This document shows positions 34,320-45,200 of a DNA stretch of 64,000 nt, piece by piece. The stretch's first letter is position 1. Every line of letters begins with the position of its first letter. The notes below the pieces were generated by a model. The model made no database searches, was not told where the DNA came from, and saw only the letters and a list, made by a program, of their open reading frames with translations. The stretch spans positions 5,122,499-5,186,498 of the forward strand of contig JAQFVV010000012.1 of NCBI GenBank assembly GCA_028023455.1, in the 5' to 3' direction. The position numbers and the translations under genes are program-made. The DNA is from Epiperipatus broadwayi (lineage: Eukaryota; Onychophora; Udeonychophora; Euonychophora; Peripatidae).

Positions 34320-36111
34320 TCATTTATGACTCCGACTCCTACTCTGGTATCTTTTATCATGATAAGGACTTCTTATGGGTGCAACATTGACATTAGCAAT
34401 TGAACAGTTATGAGAAACTCTAGCATCCTTACCACCTCTGTATCTGGTTTCTGTGTCATATTCACTTGTCTCTAGTGCATCTAGGATCTCTGATACCTCA
34501 TCAATTGTATATTTTTCCACAGCAATCAAAACTTGTTCAATCTGTTGAGGTAAGTTATGTCTTGAGATCAAGATCCTGACTATATGATGCTCAGATAATG
34601 GAAAGGCAGTTAAAGTTTTAATTTGACTGCCTGTCCATGAAAAAATTGGGTATAGCTACCTTTATTAGCATTGTACTTTTCCCGAGTGATTTGATAACGC
34701 ATGTTATCCTGATGATCTTCACCCCAGAAACTTGACATTATTAAATGTTTAAAGTCTCCATATGTTTGAGGACAATCAAACAGAGACTGCCACCAATCCT
34801 TTGCAGCAGCGTAAAGATGATTGCTGGAGATAGCCAGTTTTTCTCTTTCTGAGAATGCACATAAAGTAAACAATTCCTCCAGATTTTGAAGAAATTCTAG
34901 AGGGTTTTCCAAATACTCCCCTTTAAATGGCTTAATCTTTAAAAATTTAAGAGCTGTAGATCCACCCATAGACATATCTGTATTCTTGATATCATTGGCC
35001 ACAGAATCAATTCCTAATGGTTTTTGGAAAATTGGAGTTGTGTGGGGACCAGTAAAATTACCATCTGATCCAATTACTTCTTTAACAGAGGTCTCTGTCC
35101 CATCCACATAACACTTGGTGCCTTGACCAATGAAATTACAATTTTTCTCTTGAGCCTTTTGAATTTCCAGTATTTTTAGCTGAATATTTTCAATCTTGGC
35201 CTCTAGTTTCTGTCCTTCTTTAAACTCATTTGACTCATTTGCCACTCTTGGCATTTATCCCTCACTTCCTTCAACTCTTTCTGCATCATCTCTAAATCCC
35301 CACTAAATTTGGCATTAGCCTTTTTCAATTCCTTAGTCTCTACTTTAGACCTGTTTATAGTTTCCTCCAAAACCTTTTTAATCTTCCCTAATTCTGCTTT
35401 GCTCTCTGTTGCAGATTCACTCATGGATTTAAATATGCCTTTTTCATAAGTTGAGTGATTCTCATTAATATTTTGAAGTTTAACTTCTATTTCAGTTTTA
35501 ATTTTATTAAATTGGTCAGATTGAAACTCCACTTCTTGAACCTTATAGTTCATTTCACTAACTATTTGTGCCAACTGACTCCTTGAGTCTACCATTCCTA
35601 TTTCAAGCACCTTCAGTTTAGTGTCCACCTTCTCCTCATGGATTATAAACTTATTTCCAATTTCTTCTATTTGAACTTCCGAGTGCTTTTTATAATCTAG
35701 GAAGCTAGCCTTAATTTCTTCTAACTTAATATCTGACTCACCTTTAGCTGCCTTACAACTATTTTCCAATGACTGAAACTTCTGATTAAATTCTTCCACT
35801 GTTCTTACCCTAGCAGCTTCTATTTTCTCTTTTACAAACTCCTGAACTTCAGCCATTTTATCCCCTAAACCAGCAACTTTATTCTCAAAACTATCTAATT
35901 TTTCAGACATCTCTCTTTGGGAATGAGATTGTTCATTTAATTTTTCATTCAATTTTTCAGATTGTTCATTCAATTTTTCATTCAATTTTTCAGACATCTC
36001 TTTCATTCCAATCTCTATACGTTCAAACATCAACATAAACCATTGTTGGAGATCAAGATCAGAAACTCCTTGGGTTCTCTCAGGATAATTAATTTCTTCA
36101 GAATCACTCAT
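34320..36111 (-). pseudogene. Gypsy gag with a long N-terminal coiled coil (frame-disrupted)
   Basis: The first 302 codons (35203-36111) start MSDSEEINYPER and are dominated by heptad-like, K/E/Q-rich coiled coil, including tandem 7- and 11-residue repeats of the SEKLNEKLNEQ type. After an overlap frame change, 214 codons (34610-35254) hold the retrotransposon Gag core: PFKGEYLENPLEFLQNLEEL, then AKDWWQSL and a QF-H-G-QA region. A further frame change leads to 34320-34571, with the end of the core (LISRHNLPQQIEQVL) and a basic RSRSRSHK tail. No CCHC zinc knuckle is visible; the Arg/Ser-rich tail may serve RNA binding. The reading frame is broken at least twice. Confidence 0.8.
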
Positions 36112-36708
36112 TTTGAGTATTTTGTAAACAACTATTTCAATATTCTCTAAAACAAAACTTTTACTTTCTTAAAATATATATGTTTTAATAACAATAATTA
36201 ATTAAAATCTGTCCAAGCCAACCAACCACTAAATCATCACCACCAATAATCTATCTCAGATGGTATATATCACATTCACACTAAAATAATCTGAACCCCC
36301 ACTATAATTATTTGCAGTATTATGACAACTACTTTATAAACCCTTGATAATTTCAACTTCTCCCAATTCAATCATAAATATGTGTATATCTTGGAATACG
36401 ATTGCTATTGTCATCAGAAATCTATATAAGTAATTTGGAGAAAAATATATAGCAATAAAACATACAATATTTCATCACCATTATAGAGCATCTGTCACAT
36501 GATAATATTCTTGTAGTATGGGAAATTAAAATTGTAATCAACAATCATTAATTAATTTAGTTCACACATTTCCATATTGTACTCTGCAAATATCAATTAA
36601 TCAAGTCACATATTTATAAAGTGCCAAAAACTGTAATCGCCCAATTACATGACTATATAATCCACCAAACATATCAGGCCAACCACGTTGTAGCACCAAG
36701 AACTCGTT
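36112..36708 (-). other. Gypsy 5' untranslated leader with a possible primer-binding site
   Basis: This lies between the 5' LTR and gag. On the element strand, about 10 nt after the LTR-terminal GGTTACA, the sequence TTGGTGCTACAACGTGG begins. TGGTG plus ACGTG would fit a diverged tRNA-Trp-type primer site, but the same TTGGTGC block is also part of the iterated motif array, so I do not press this. The rest is A/T-rich and non-coding. Confidence 0.4.
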
Positions 36709-39700
36709 TGTAACCATCATCAATTGACAATCGCCACATTTACAACAATTGGACAATCGGGCCACACGTTGACAGGCTCCAAGAGCTCACCTGTAACCAT
36801 CAACATTAATCAAGCTTAATACCTTGATGTCGGAGAACTACTATAATCAGACCCACCTTACTATAACCCAATAGACTGAAGGGACGTACCAATGCCTACC
36901 ATATTGGCACCAAGAACTGTAATAGAATTCTTTATAACCAATGGCTTTAATCATTGGGCAGCCAAGAACTGTACCCATCAATCTAACTGAATGCTCCCAT
37001 CATTGTGGTGCCAAGAACTATAACCAAAAGCATATCATGCCATCTATATTATGCACCAAAGACTATAACCGAAATCTGGAGCAAATTACCACAAACAAAA
37101 CTAATGATATAACATAAAATTGTTATGATCTAATCTGGTTGCAGCCAGGGTGTACCACGAAGACCTATCATAGTAGTATGTGAAAATACATTAAACAAAC
37201 TATAGGTATGCAATTTTATTATCCTTCAAACCTTAATTTGCGATTTTTCATCACATGAGACCTTATGGCCGACCATGAACAAGATGGTATAATTTGTGGA
37301 ACTACTAAAGATTATGAATTTTAAAATTACATATATGATTTTTAATACAAATGCTAGTCTAGGTAAGAGCTTTGCAATAATAAATAAACATGGAATACTT
37401 GGGTTCTTTTCTATAATTTAATAAATATCAATGAGACTCTTGTTATACTGATGAATGACAATTAAAACATTAAGTAAATACATTTAATCATGTCATTATC
37501 TGGTAAATCTGTTTATAAGTTTATAAAATCAATCAATTTTGTATCATGTACTCGAATCAACTACGCAAAGCTTAAATGATGGAAAAGGTAAATGGGATTT
37601 TATTGTACCCCCTCACATCTAAAATTCCCAAGGACAAAAAGCATTCAAATGTTTTTCTCAAAATATTACTAAACTCTTATATCATGCTGACAATAGTATG
37701 TACTTCAATGTATGCTCTATTCAAGATATATGATTTCTGATTTTATGAATGACAAATAGCAACGGCACAGTAAGTTTAATTATAAATCAATATTTATTTA
37801 CAATTTTTATGACTAATAAGTAATTGATGTTTAATGTAATAACTAAATACATAAATAAACAAATAAAATAAATAAATAAATTATAATTCCATTGGCTTCC
37901 TTCAATAACATATCATAGGCACAGTTTTATAAAGCCTAATCATACATTATATTACAATTTGATATAATTGATGTCTTGAGGAAATTATACTAAAATTCAA
38001 CATCAACTCATGAAATATCCAATGTCAGTTCCAGAACCAATAAACCTATACTGTAGACCTATAATAATGTAATAAATAATATTATATTTGTAGGATTTAG
38101 CTATAATGCTAACGCTAAATAAAAATGAAAATTTAAACTTACATTCAGATAAAATATTAATTAACAAACAGTTAATTATTATGAGGTAACTTAGATAGAA
38201 TGTCCTGCTACACTTTATGACTTAACTTATAAATTATGCTTATAAATGGAAGAAGATGATTTTAGCAGAATAACCAAAATACTTTGCCCAAACTTATATT
38301 TATGAAGTAAAATCATATTCCTGTGGATGCATTCATCTACACATAGGAATTATATAACACTGAGTGCCTTGTGGATTTATACACCATCATAAAGCAATAA
38401 ATATAATTACACAATTCCGCGGATTAACCACCAGCGCAGGAATGAGTGTAAAATACAGAAAGTGGCAATTAATTAATCTGCAGATTAACCACCAGCACAG
38501 ATTAATGCCTTTTAACATTATAAAGCAATATTACTATTTACTTCACATTTAAAGTGCAAAAATCATCCTCCTCAGTTATTCTGACCATTCAGAAAACACT
38601 AACATTTTAGCAGATGTGGGTTCTTGCATAATAAAAAGTGTTTCACTAATCAGGACAACTAATATATTAAATTATCTTGCTTAAAATAAAAACATAGCAA
38701 CAATGTAATATAAGTGACATTAGTATAGGAATAGAACTCTGGAAAGACTCACAAGACACTTCATGAGAGGTTGACACATATCATAAATTCATTAGTAATT
38801 TTCAAGCTTTTTCGCAAGCGCTATTCCCTTGAATAAGTATTTTATTCAATCCCATTAATTTAATTTAAACCTAATAAAATATAACTCATGAACTTCACAT
38901 ACAAGTTCATATAACAATAAAATTAAATTAATTCATTCTTACTTAAATACATGAATTCTAGCAAGTGTGCGTGTGACAAATTAAATTGTACAGCATTTTA
39001 TAATAATAAATATGATCCGTGAAATCCATGTAAAAATGTCTTGAACAATAAATACACAAAGTGATAATTATAATTATAGTTGAATTCCATAAATGTAATT
39101 CTATCTATTTGTCTTAGATATTATAAGCACTTTTAAATTAATGATTTTACGTGGCTCCATAAATATAAAACAATTCCAAAAACATGACACGCAGAGTTTA
39201 AATGAAAATGTTCTTCATAAGTTATTAAATTCTACATTTCTATATAAAACTGTTCCAAGTTTATAACATCCAGGCTAATATTTATTTATCCACATTTAAA
39301 TTTAGGGATACTAATTAGAGCAAATAATTTAATAATTCCAAATTAACGATAAAATTAGAAAGTAGTTTTAGTTAATTATTTGAAGACTGTTTCCATTATT
39401 CAAATGGTAAACAAATTAACTAGCAAATACATTACTGGCAGTATAAAGTTAAATAAATTAATCAATGCTATATTATTTTAAATTATAAATGGAAATATTA
39501 AACCATGTTAATAACTTTAACATTTAACTTTGATTTTAAACCTCTTCTTTTTTAAAAAGAAAGTTTTCATATTTAAAAAACTTCTGTAATTAAAACATCT
39601 ATTTAGTTTTGCCAAATTGTAAAATAATAAAATATTCCAAACATACCGAGATCCTGCAATCAATTCTGCTTTTAAGTTTGAAAGCTCCGACATATTTTTA

Positions 39701-40382
39701 AGTGTAAATATTGGAAAATTATTAGCGATTTGATCCACTTGGCTAGCTGACCCGAACAGATTTTTAAATTTAGCACTTCGTTCTATTATTAAATACCACC
39801 ATTTTATGTTTACATTTGTAGAAAACTTTTTGGTAAATCCGTTTACTTATTAACTATTTTTAAAAAATAAGCTTATCATATTTTACATACATTTTATTCT
39901 TACACCATTTTCTTTTTCTGTAACAGCAACCTTATAGCAGACGATCTCTTTAATCGCGCTCTCTTTTTTTACATTGAAATGCATATGTAATTACTATATT
40001 TTTATCTAATAATTAAAAATTAGTTAAACAAATGTTTTTTAATTCAATGAAAATAATTTCTAAGACTATTTTAAACAAATAAAAATTATTATTATTTTCA
40101 ATCACATTTTACTAAATTTAATGTGTTGTCAATTTTTAAAAAGTTAAACATATTTTGATACAAATCAGTGGATGGAAAGAAGCAATTTAAATACATTAAA
40201 ATAACACAGACAATAAGTAAAGCAAAATAATACATATTCTCTCTAATAAATTATCTTGAATGCAAGAAAATAATCTGTTCAAAAACGCAAACCAAGGCAA
40301 TCAAATCACCAAAAAGAAGACAGAGAAATTTTTATACCAGTTATATCGATCTTTATATTTTATACTAAAATATAAGGTTACA
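36709..40382 (-). repeat. 5' LTR of the gypsy element
   Basis: It starts (on +) tgtaaccatcatcaattg and ends aaaatataaggttaca, an inverted TGTAACC pair. It matches the 3' LTR throughout, including a pair of attaaccaccagc blocks (about 38425 and 38485) and the open frame at 39517-39846. Promoter and polyadenylation sites are expected here but no convincing TATA/initiator pair stands out in the A/T-rich background. Confidence 0.9.
39517..39846 (-). CDS. Open frame inside the 5' LTR, unknown product
   Basis: A frame of about 109 codons is open on the minus strand. Its first ~66 codons look protein-like (a KWWYLIIERSAKFKNLF segment, then QVDQIANNFPIFTLKNMSE) and then reach a good splice donor, CTCG|GTATGT, at about 39647/39646. 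Downstream the frame becomes Lys/Phe-rich and A/T-biased, as intron would. The 3' LTR copy (29840-30061 and upstream) has the same frame but a TGA interrupts it. It could be a spliced leader exon of gag or an LTR accessory protein, or chance. No family recognised. Confidence 0.3.
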   Translation of the reverse strand, partial: VNGFTKKFSTNVNIKWWYLIIERSAKFKNLFGSASQVDQIANNFPIFTLKNMSELSNLKAELIAGSRYVWNILLFYNLAKLNRCFNYRSFLNMKTFFLKKKRFKIKVKC

Positions 40383-40740
40383 ATATATATATACTAACTT
40401 AGGTTATATTTCTAGATTTGTCCACATGACATTGAACAAAACAGTATTAAGTGATAACATTTTATTAATTTTATAAACAGCATGAATCACAGAATAAGTA
40501 GAAATTACAAATATATATATACATCATATAATTGAACATTTTAAACATAGAATAATAATCACCTTACTCATGTTTCACACTAATTTACACAGAAAACTGA
40601 AATTGGTCATTGTGATTATTCTACATTATTTTTCATAATGTTTTTTTCATGATTTATATCCTTTCAGAGATCATTATAAGTTGTTAAAATCTCAAGTGTA
40701 TGCATTATAAGATGCATGTATTTGCATATGTACCTTTTTT
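40383..40740. other. A/T-rich flank of the LTR element
   Basis: Begins with (TA)n at the insertion point. Nothing else recognised. Confidence 0.5.
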
Positions 40741-42260
40741 AACATTTTTTTATTTGACATATTGTTTGTATTTTGTCTTCTAGATTTATTATTATTATAT
40801 ACAAATGTACAGTTGGTGTATTATTGGGGAAAAGGATGAATGTGCTGGCATGAAGGTAGGTATAGTAACCCTTTGTAGATGATACTGTAAGGCTGCTTAT
40901 ATTGTCTTTTTTGTTGTTGAGTACTACTAGGATCATTGTTTTGGTTTTGTTCAGATTATAGCATTCTCTTTTTGATAAGAGTATACTGATTGCCAGTATT
41001 TATATGTCCTCTTTTGAATCTATAGAAATGTTGTGTAGGCAGGGATTCTAAGTAGTAAGAAATCGATTGTAATGACCAAAATTTAAATCTGTGACATAGG
41101 TGTTTGTTGGTGATGTTTAATATGAATTTTGCTTCATATTGGAGGCAAGGGTGGATAAAGCAATGAGTGCATTTCCCAGTATTTATATTTTTTGATGAGG
41201 AAGGAAGGGGGTGAAAGTTTTGAATAGGCAATAGAGGTTTTAAAAGCTGTTATTAATATTTTGGGTTTGGGACTGATTGATCAGTAAATGTAATTTTTAA
41301 ATCACTAAACATCACATGATCATCATTTCTTATGCTTGCACATAACTGTTATTTTACAGGTGATCTCTAGATTCTGGAAGATCTTAGCTCATTATAAGAT
41401 TCTGTTAAGTCTTTTTGTATCCTGAATGTGTATATATTATGTAACCCTTGTCTTTTGTAAGCAGGTGGATTTTGTAAATGTTTAATTGAGATAGATGCTA
41501 CATATTTACCTCAAAAGATTCTGCATAATGAATAAATGTGGTTAATAAAGAATTTGGTGTAGTGTATTATCAAGGTGTAATATTCCATTCTTGTCATTTC
41601 TAGTGTGTTAAACAGACTTGTTTTTTTGCATAAAGTAAAAGGTATGGTTTCTCAAGTGATTTAACAATGTTTCCTATTTTCTTTTTATGTTTTATTGAAT
41701 TATAGTCCACATTATGCTATTGCTTAGATGAAAGGGGGAAATGCTGAAAAGTATTATGCATCCCTTTAAAGTGATCTTTAAAGGCAAGTTCCAGTCAGGA
41801 TAAATTGCCATGCATATGATAGTTTTGGTATATTTTGGAAATATCTGAAGAAATTGTGGTGGTATATGTTTTTTTTTGGATTGTAGAAATATTGAAGTAT
41901 TATTTATAAAGGCTATATATGAAATGTTGGTGTTAAGATTAGGCATATATATATATATAGTGAATAGGAATAGGAGTGCACTTAGATTCTTGAGGGATTG
42001 AACTATAGAGTATAATTGGAGATGAGGTTTTTACACTTGAAGTTACATGTGTTTTCCTGTTTAGAAAAAAAATTTGTGAAGATATAAATCATTGATTTGG
42101 GAATGATTGTTTTGACAAGTAGATTGATTAGTATATCATTTGGGATTTTATCAAATGCAGATTTAATATCTAATTGAATTGTAATCTATAGTTGTTTTAA
42201 TTGAGCCATTGAATGAGAGTGATAAATCATCAACATTTTAGTTTTCATTTAATAAATTAT
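40740..42260 (-). pseudogene. Decayed LINE ORF2, same family as the 60-64 kb LINE
   Basis: On the minus strand near 42180 an RT motif A block is readable (IQLDIKSAFDKIPNDILINL). It is followed by IPQ-x-SKCTPIPIHYIY in the motif B position and ISYIAFINNTSIFLQS in the motif C position, where the YxDD Asp pair is lost. Near 41000-41100 the C-terminal block ESLPTQHFYRFKRGHINTGN aligns with KALPTSHFIRYRRLYINIDP of the right-hand LINE. Many stops and shifts, a missing endonuclease and a lost catalytic site mark it as an old 5'-truncated copy. Confidence 0.65.
41295..41360 (-). repeat. Tail fragment of hammerhead unit family H1
   Basis: taaacatcacatgatcatca followed by ttatgcttgcacataa matches the tail blocks at 11461-11500 and 17120-17165. 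No ribozyme core follows. It sits inside the decayed LINE. Confidence 0.5.
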
Positions 42261-45200
42261 AATAAACAGATATTAGTTTGAATTATTCTTTCATTAACAT
42301 TTTTCTTATCTTTGCTATATGTTTTACTTTTTGTTTCATAATAAAGGACATTAATAATTTTAAATTTTACATGTATTTCTTTATTCTGGTTAGTTTAATA
42401 TTTTACTAAAAATGTTATCAAGTTCAAAAGGTATTCAATATATAATATCATGTTGTCAGTCTTATTTGAAATAAAATTTATTAGATTTTCAATAATATTA
42501 AATCAAATATCTTGTACTTCTATTTCATAAATGTGAGCAAGTTTTTACAGTTAATTTATTTTATCTTTGAATAACTTGAATAACCCTATATCTTTCAAAA
42601 ATGAATTCATAGCTTGAGTAATATAAATATCAGTATTTTAAAAGCAATTTCATAGATTGCTTTAATTATAGAATTCTATTAAAGATGTCACAAAAGATAT
42701 GAATAACCAGTCATTTATTTGTCAATGAAATAGAGTTAAATCTTATTCTGATTAAAAATATAAATTCATTCCTACAAATAGCTCATGGTTTGGCTTTTTT
42801 TTTTCATTTAATAACCTTTGCACTGATGAAGCAGCCATATTGAATATTTAAAAAATTATGTTAACCCACAAATTTTATCATAATATATGTTTGTATTACT
42901 AAAAAAAATGACATAATATATATTATTTTAAAGATAAAACACCAAAGAATGTAATTAAGCTGAAAAAAATATAGTCATTGATATTCAAAGTAATAAAAAA
43001 TAATAATAAAAGTTAATATTTCTAATAATTATTTCATAAATTCTAAATTATCATGCATACAACTTAAAATTATATTTTTGTTAGTAGGTTAGTTATTTAG
43101 TTCATTTTTATTTTAGTCTATGCATTTATTGATGATTGTGGAATTTAAATGGCAATGATGATATATAAATTCATATATGTATGTGTATATAAATATTATA
43201 TATAAATAATAGTATATAATATTGCTACTATATATTTATTTTGTATTTTTATTTTTGGTAATTGTTTATGATATAATTTTATTGTTATTGCTTATTTATT
43301 TATTTTTATAAACTTCAGAACTGATTGTCTATGTAATATTTTATTATTATTATTTTTTATACTTAAAAAAAAAATCAACAGTTGTTGTGTTGAAGATTTT
43401 TAAATTGGAGCATGAAGGTTAAATAATGAAAAGAGCAACAAAAAAAAAATCGGCATTGAAAAAAAAAGCTAGCAAGACTTTTACTTTAGTCTCTTCTGCA
43501 AAATTCCTTTTTGGCATAAATACAACAACTATTGGATTGAGATATAGCATTAAAATGGAGGGCTAAAACAAAGGATTACTATTCAGGCTTTTTGACCTCC
43601 TTGCCTATCTTATTCACCATTAGGATCTGATGAAAATACATCAATTATTACAAGCAAGTATCTCTAAGCAAACCTCAAAATAAATAGCTATTTTAACTTT
43701 TAAAATTCTTTTAATAATTCTAAACTAAATGACCAAATCAATTTATCTCTACAGCTAATTTGTCAACCCAGATAATATAAAGGAAGTGTTAGGAATTCAT
43801 TACTCAAGCGTTTGCCACTGTATTTTTCTTTTAAAGTTATTTCAATCGCTATGGAATGGCCAAGTTGAAACGTCTTAAATAATCAGTAAGCTGTAAACAA
43901 TGAGCAATTTTGAGATTACTGGGGTAACTACAAATTAATGAATTTATTTTTTTTATCACTAATTCTTTTATGTAAAATTTATTATTATTTTTTATTTATT
44001 TTAAAATTTGTTTTAAAATAAATATTATATGTATATGGATAGTTTGAGATTTGATGGTCATTATGTTTTAAAACATGTTAATTTTCAAAAAGTATTGACA
44101 TTTATATTTATCGTAACTCACATGAGACATATATATATTTGTACATCATATAAATAATTGCTTTTAGATTTTTTTTAATTTATTGATATATTTTTTTTGT
44201 TTGTCTTTTTAATTTTTAAAAACTCACAAATAGATATGTAGTGCAAATAGACCGATTTAATTTTTTTTTTTTAGTATTGATAAATGATCAAAAATATGTT
44301 AAACATTATTTGTCAGTAAAACACTTGTTTGATTTAAAAGCATTGTATATACATGTGCCAAACATAAATATTGTGTCTATATCTGTATGCTGGACATGAA
44401 TGCTATGCATAATATAGATCGAGATTGTTGTTTGCATGGAGGTTATTTATGAATTATTTAATAATTTTCTTTATTATTTAATTATTTTTAATTTTATTAT
44501 CAGATATGTTTTAAAAAGATGGATCAGGTTATAATTATTTAGCATTGAAGTTGTAGATAGATATTCCCACATGTTATAGGAGTCATTTATATATATTTTG
44601 TTTACCTATAAAGGTAGAAAATATGGGCATATATATATCTTTCACAGTAAATCTTTAATGAAGCCCATATTAATAGAGTTATGAATTGAGATGTTGAAGT
44701 GCACACTATGATAGAAGCCTTTTATAAATAATAAGCACAAATAGTTGGTGCTCACAGTATAAAAAGAAGTATGATCCAATGTAAATGTAGTAAATAAATA
44801 TCTATATATCATAGTGGAGAAATTCTTATGAGATTTTGTTATTGTTTTATTAATCGATCCAGCCTTGAAATGCACATCTATAGGATTAAATTATTAATTC
44901 AACAAGTTATTATCAACTTATCTTTTTTTATTATTTATTAAAGTTTTATATATGATAATTAGTGAATGATTTCTATGCAAACATAAATTCTAATCTTTGC
45001 CATTTGTTGACAAACATTTTTCATTTAACTCATGTTGAACTAAAATGGAAACTTGAAAAGTAAATCAATTTTATGTGTTCACATATATCTATTGCTATTT
45101 GATAAGGATTTAACCACAATTTAAAATAAAGAATATATCATTTGTTTTATAAGAAATGACTTGGTGTTTTTATTTAAAATTTATTAATATTTTTATTTTC

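Larger units (their letters stand above)
27002..40382 (-). mobile_element. Ty3/gypsy LTR retrotransposon with ~3.7-kb LTRs (13.4 kb)
   Basis: Two long direct repeats (27002-30706 and 36709-40382) flank about 6 kb encoding gag and pol in the order gag, protease, RT, RNase H, integrase on the minus strand, the Ty3/gypsy order. A G-rich polypurine tract (GGGGGG inside 30707-30722, minus) sits against the 3' LTR. The LTR ends are TGTAACC...GGTTACA at the right copy. The insertion lies within (TA)n on both sides, so the target duplication cannot be read. LTRs look about 99% identical by eye, implying a recent insertion. Even so, gag and pol carry about six frame changes or stops. LTRs of this size are far above the few hundred bp usual for the superfamily. 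Confidence 0.9.

Noticed and set aside
36660-36700. tRNA-Trp primer-binding site for the gypsy element
   Set aside because: TGGTG and ACGTG blocks are suggestive, but the same sequence belongs to the iterated motif array and is offset about 10 nt from the LTR end.
40956-41231. Penelope-type GIY-YIG domain
   Set aside because: At first it looked like a Cys-rich Penelope linker, but the LPTQHFYR block aligns with the C-terminal part of the 60-kb LINE and an RT of the same family lies just upstream.
43845-43885. gttgaaacgtc as a hammerhead 3' half
   Set aside because: No CUGANGA block or stem II lies upstream at the right distance.
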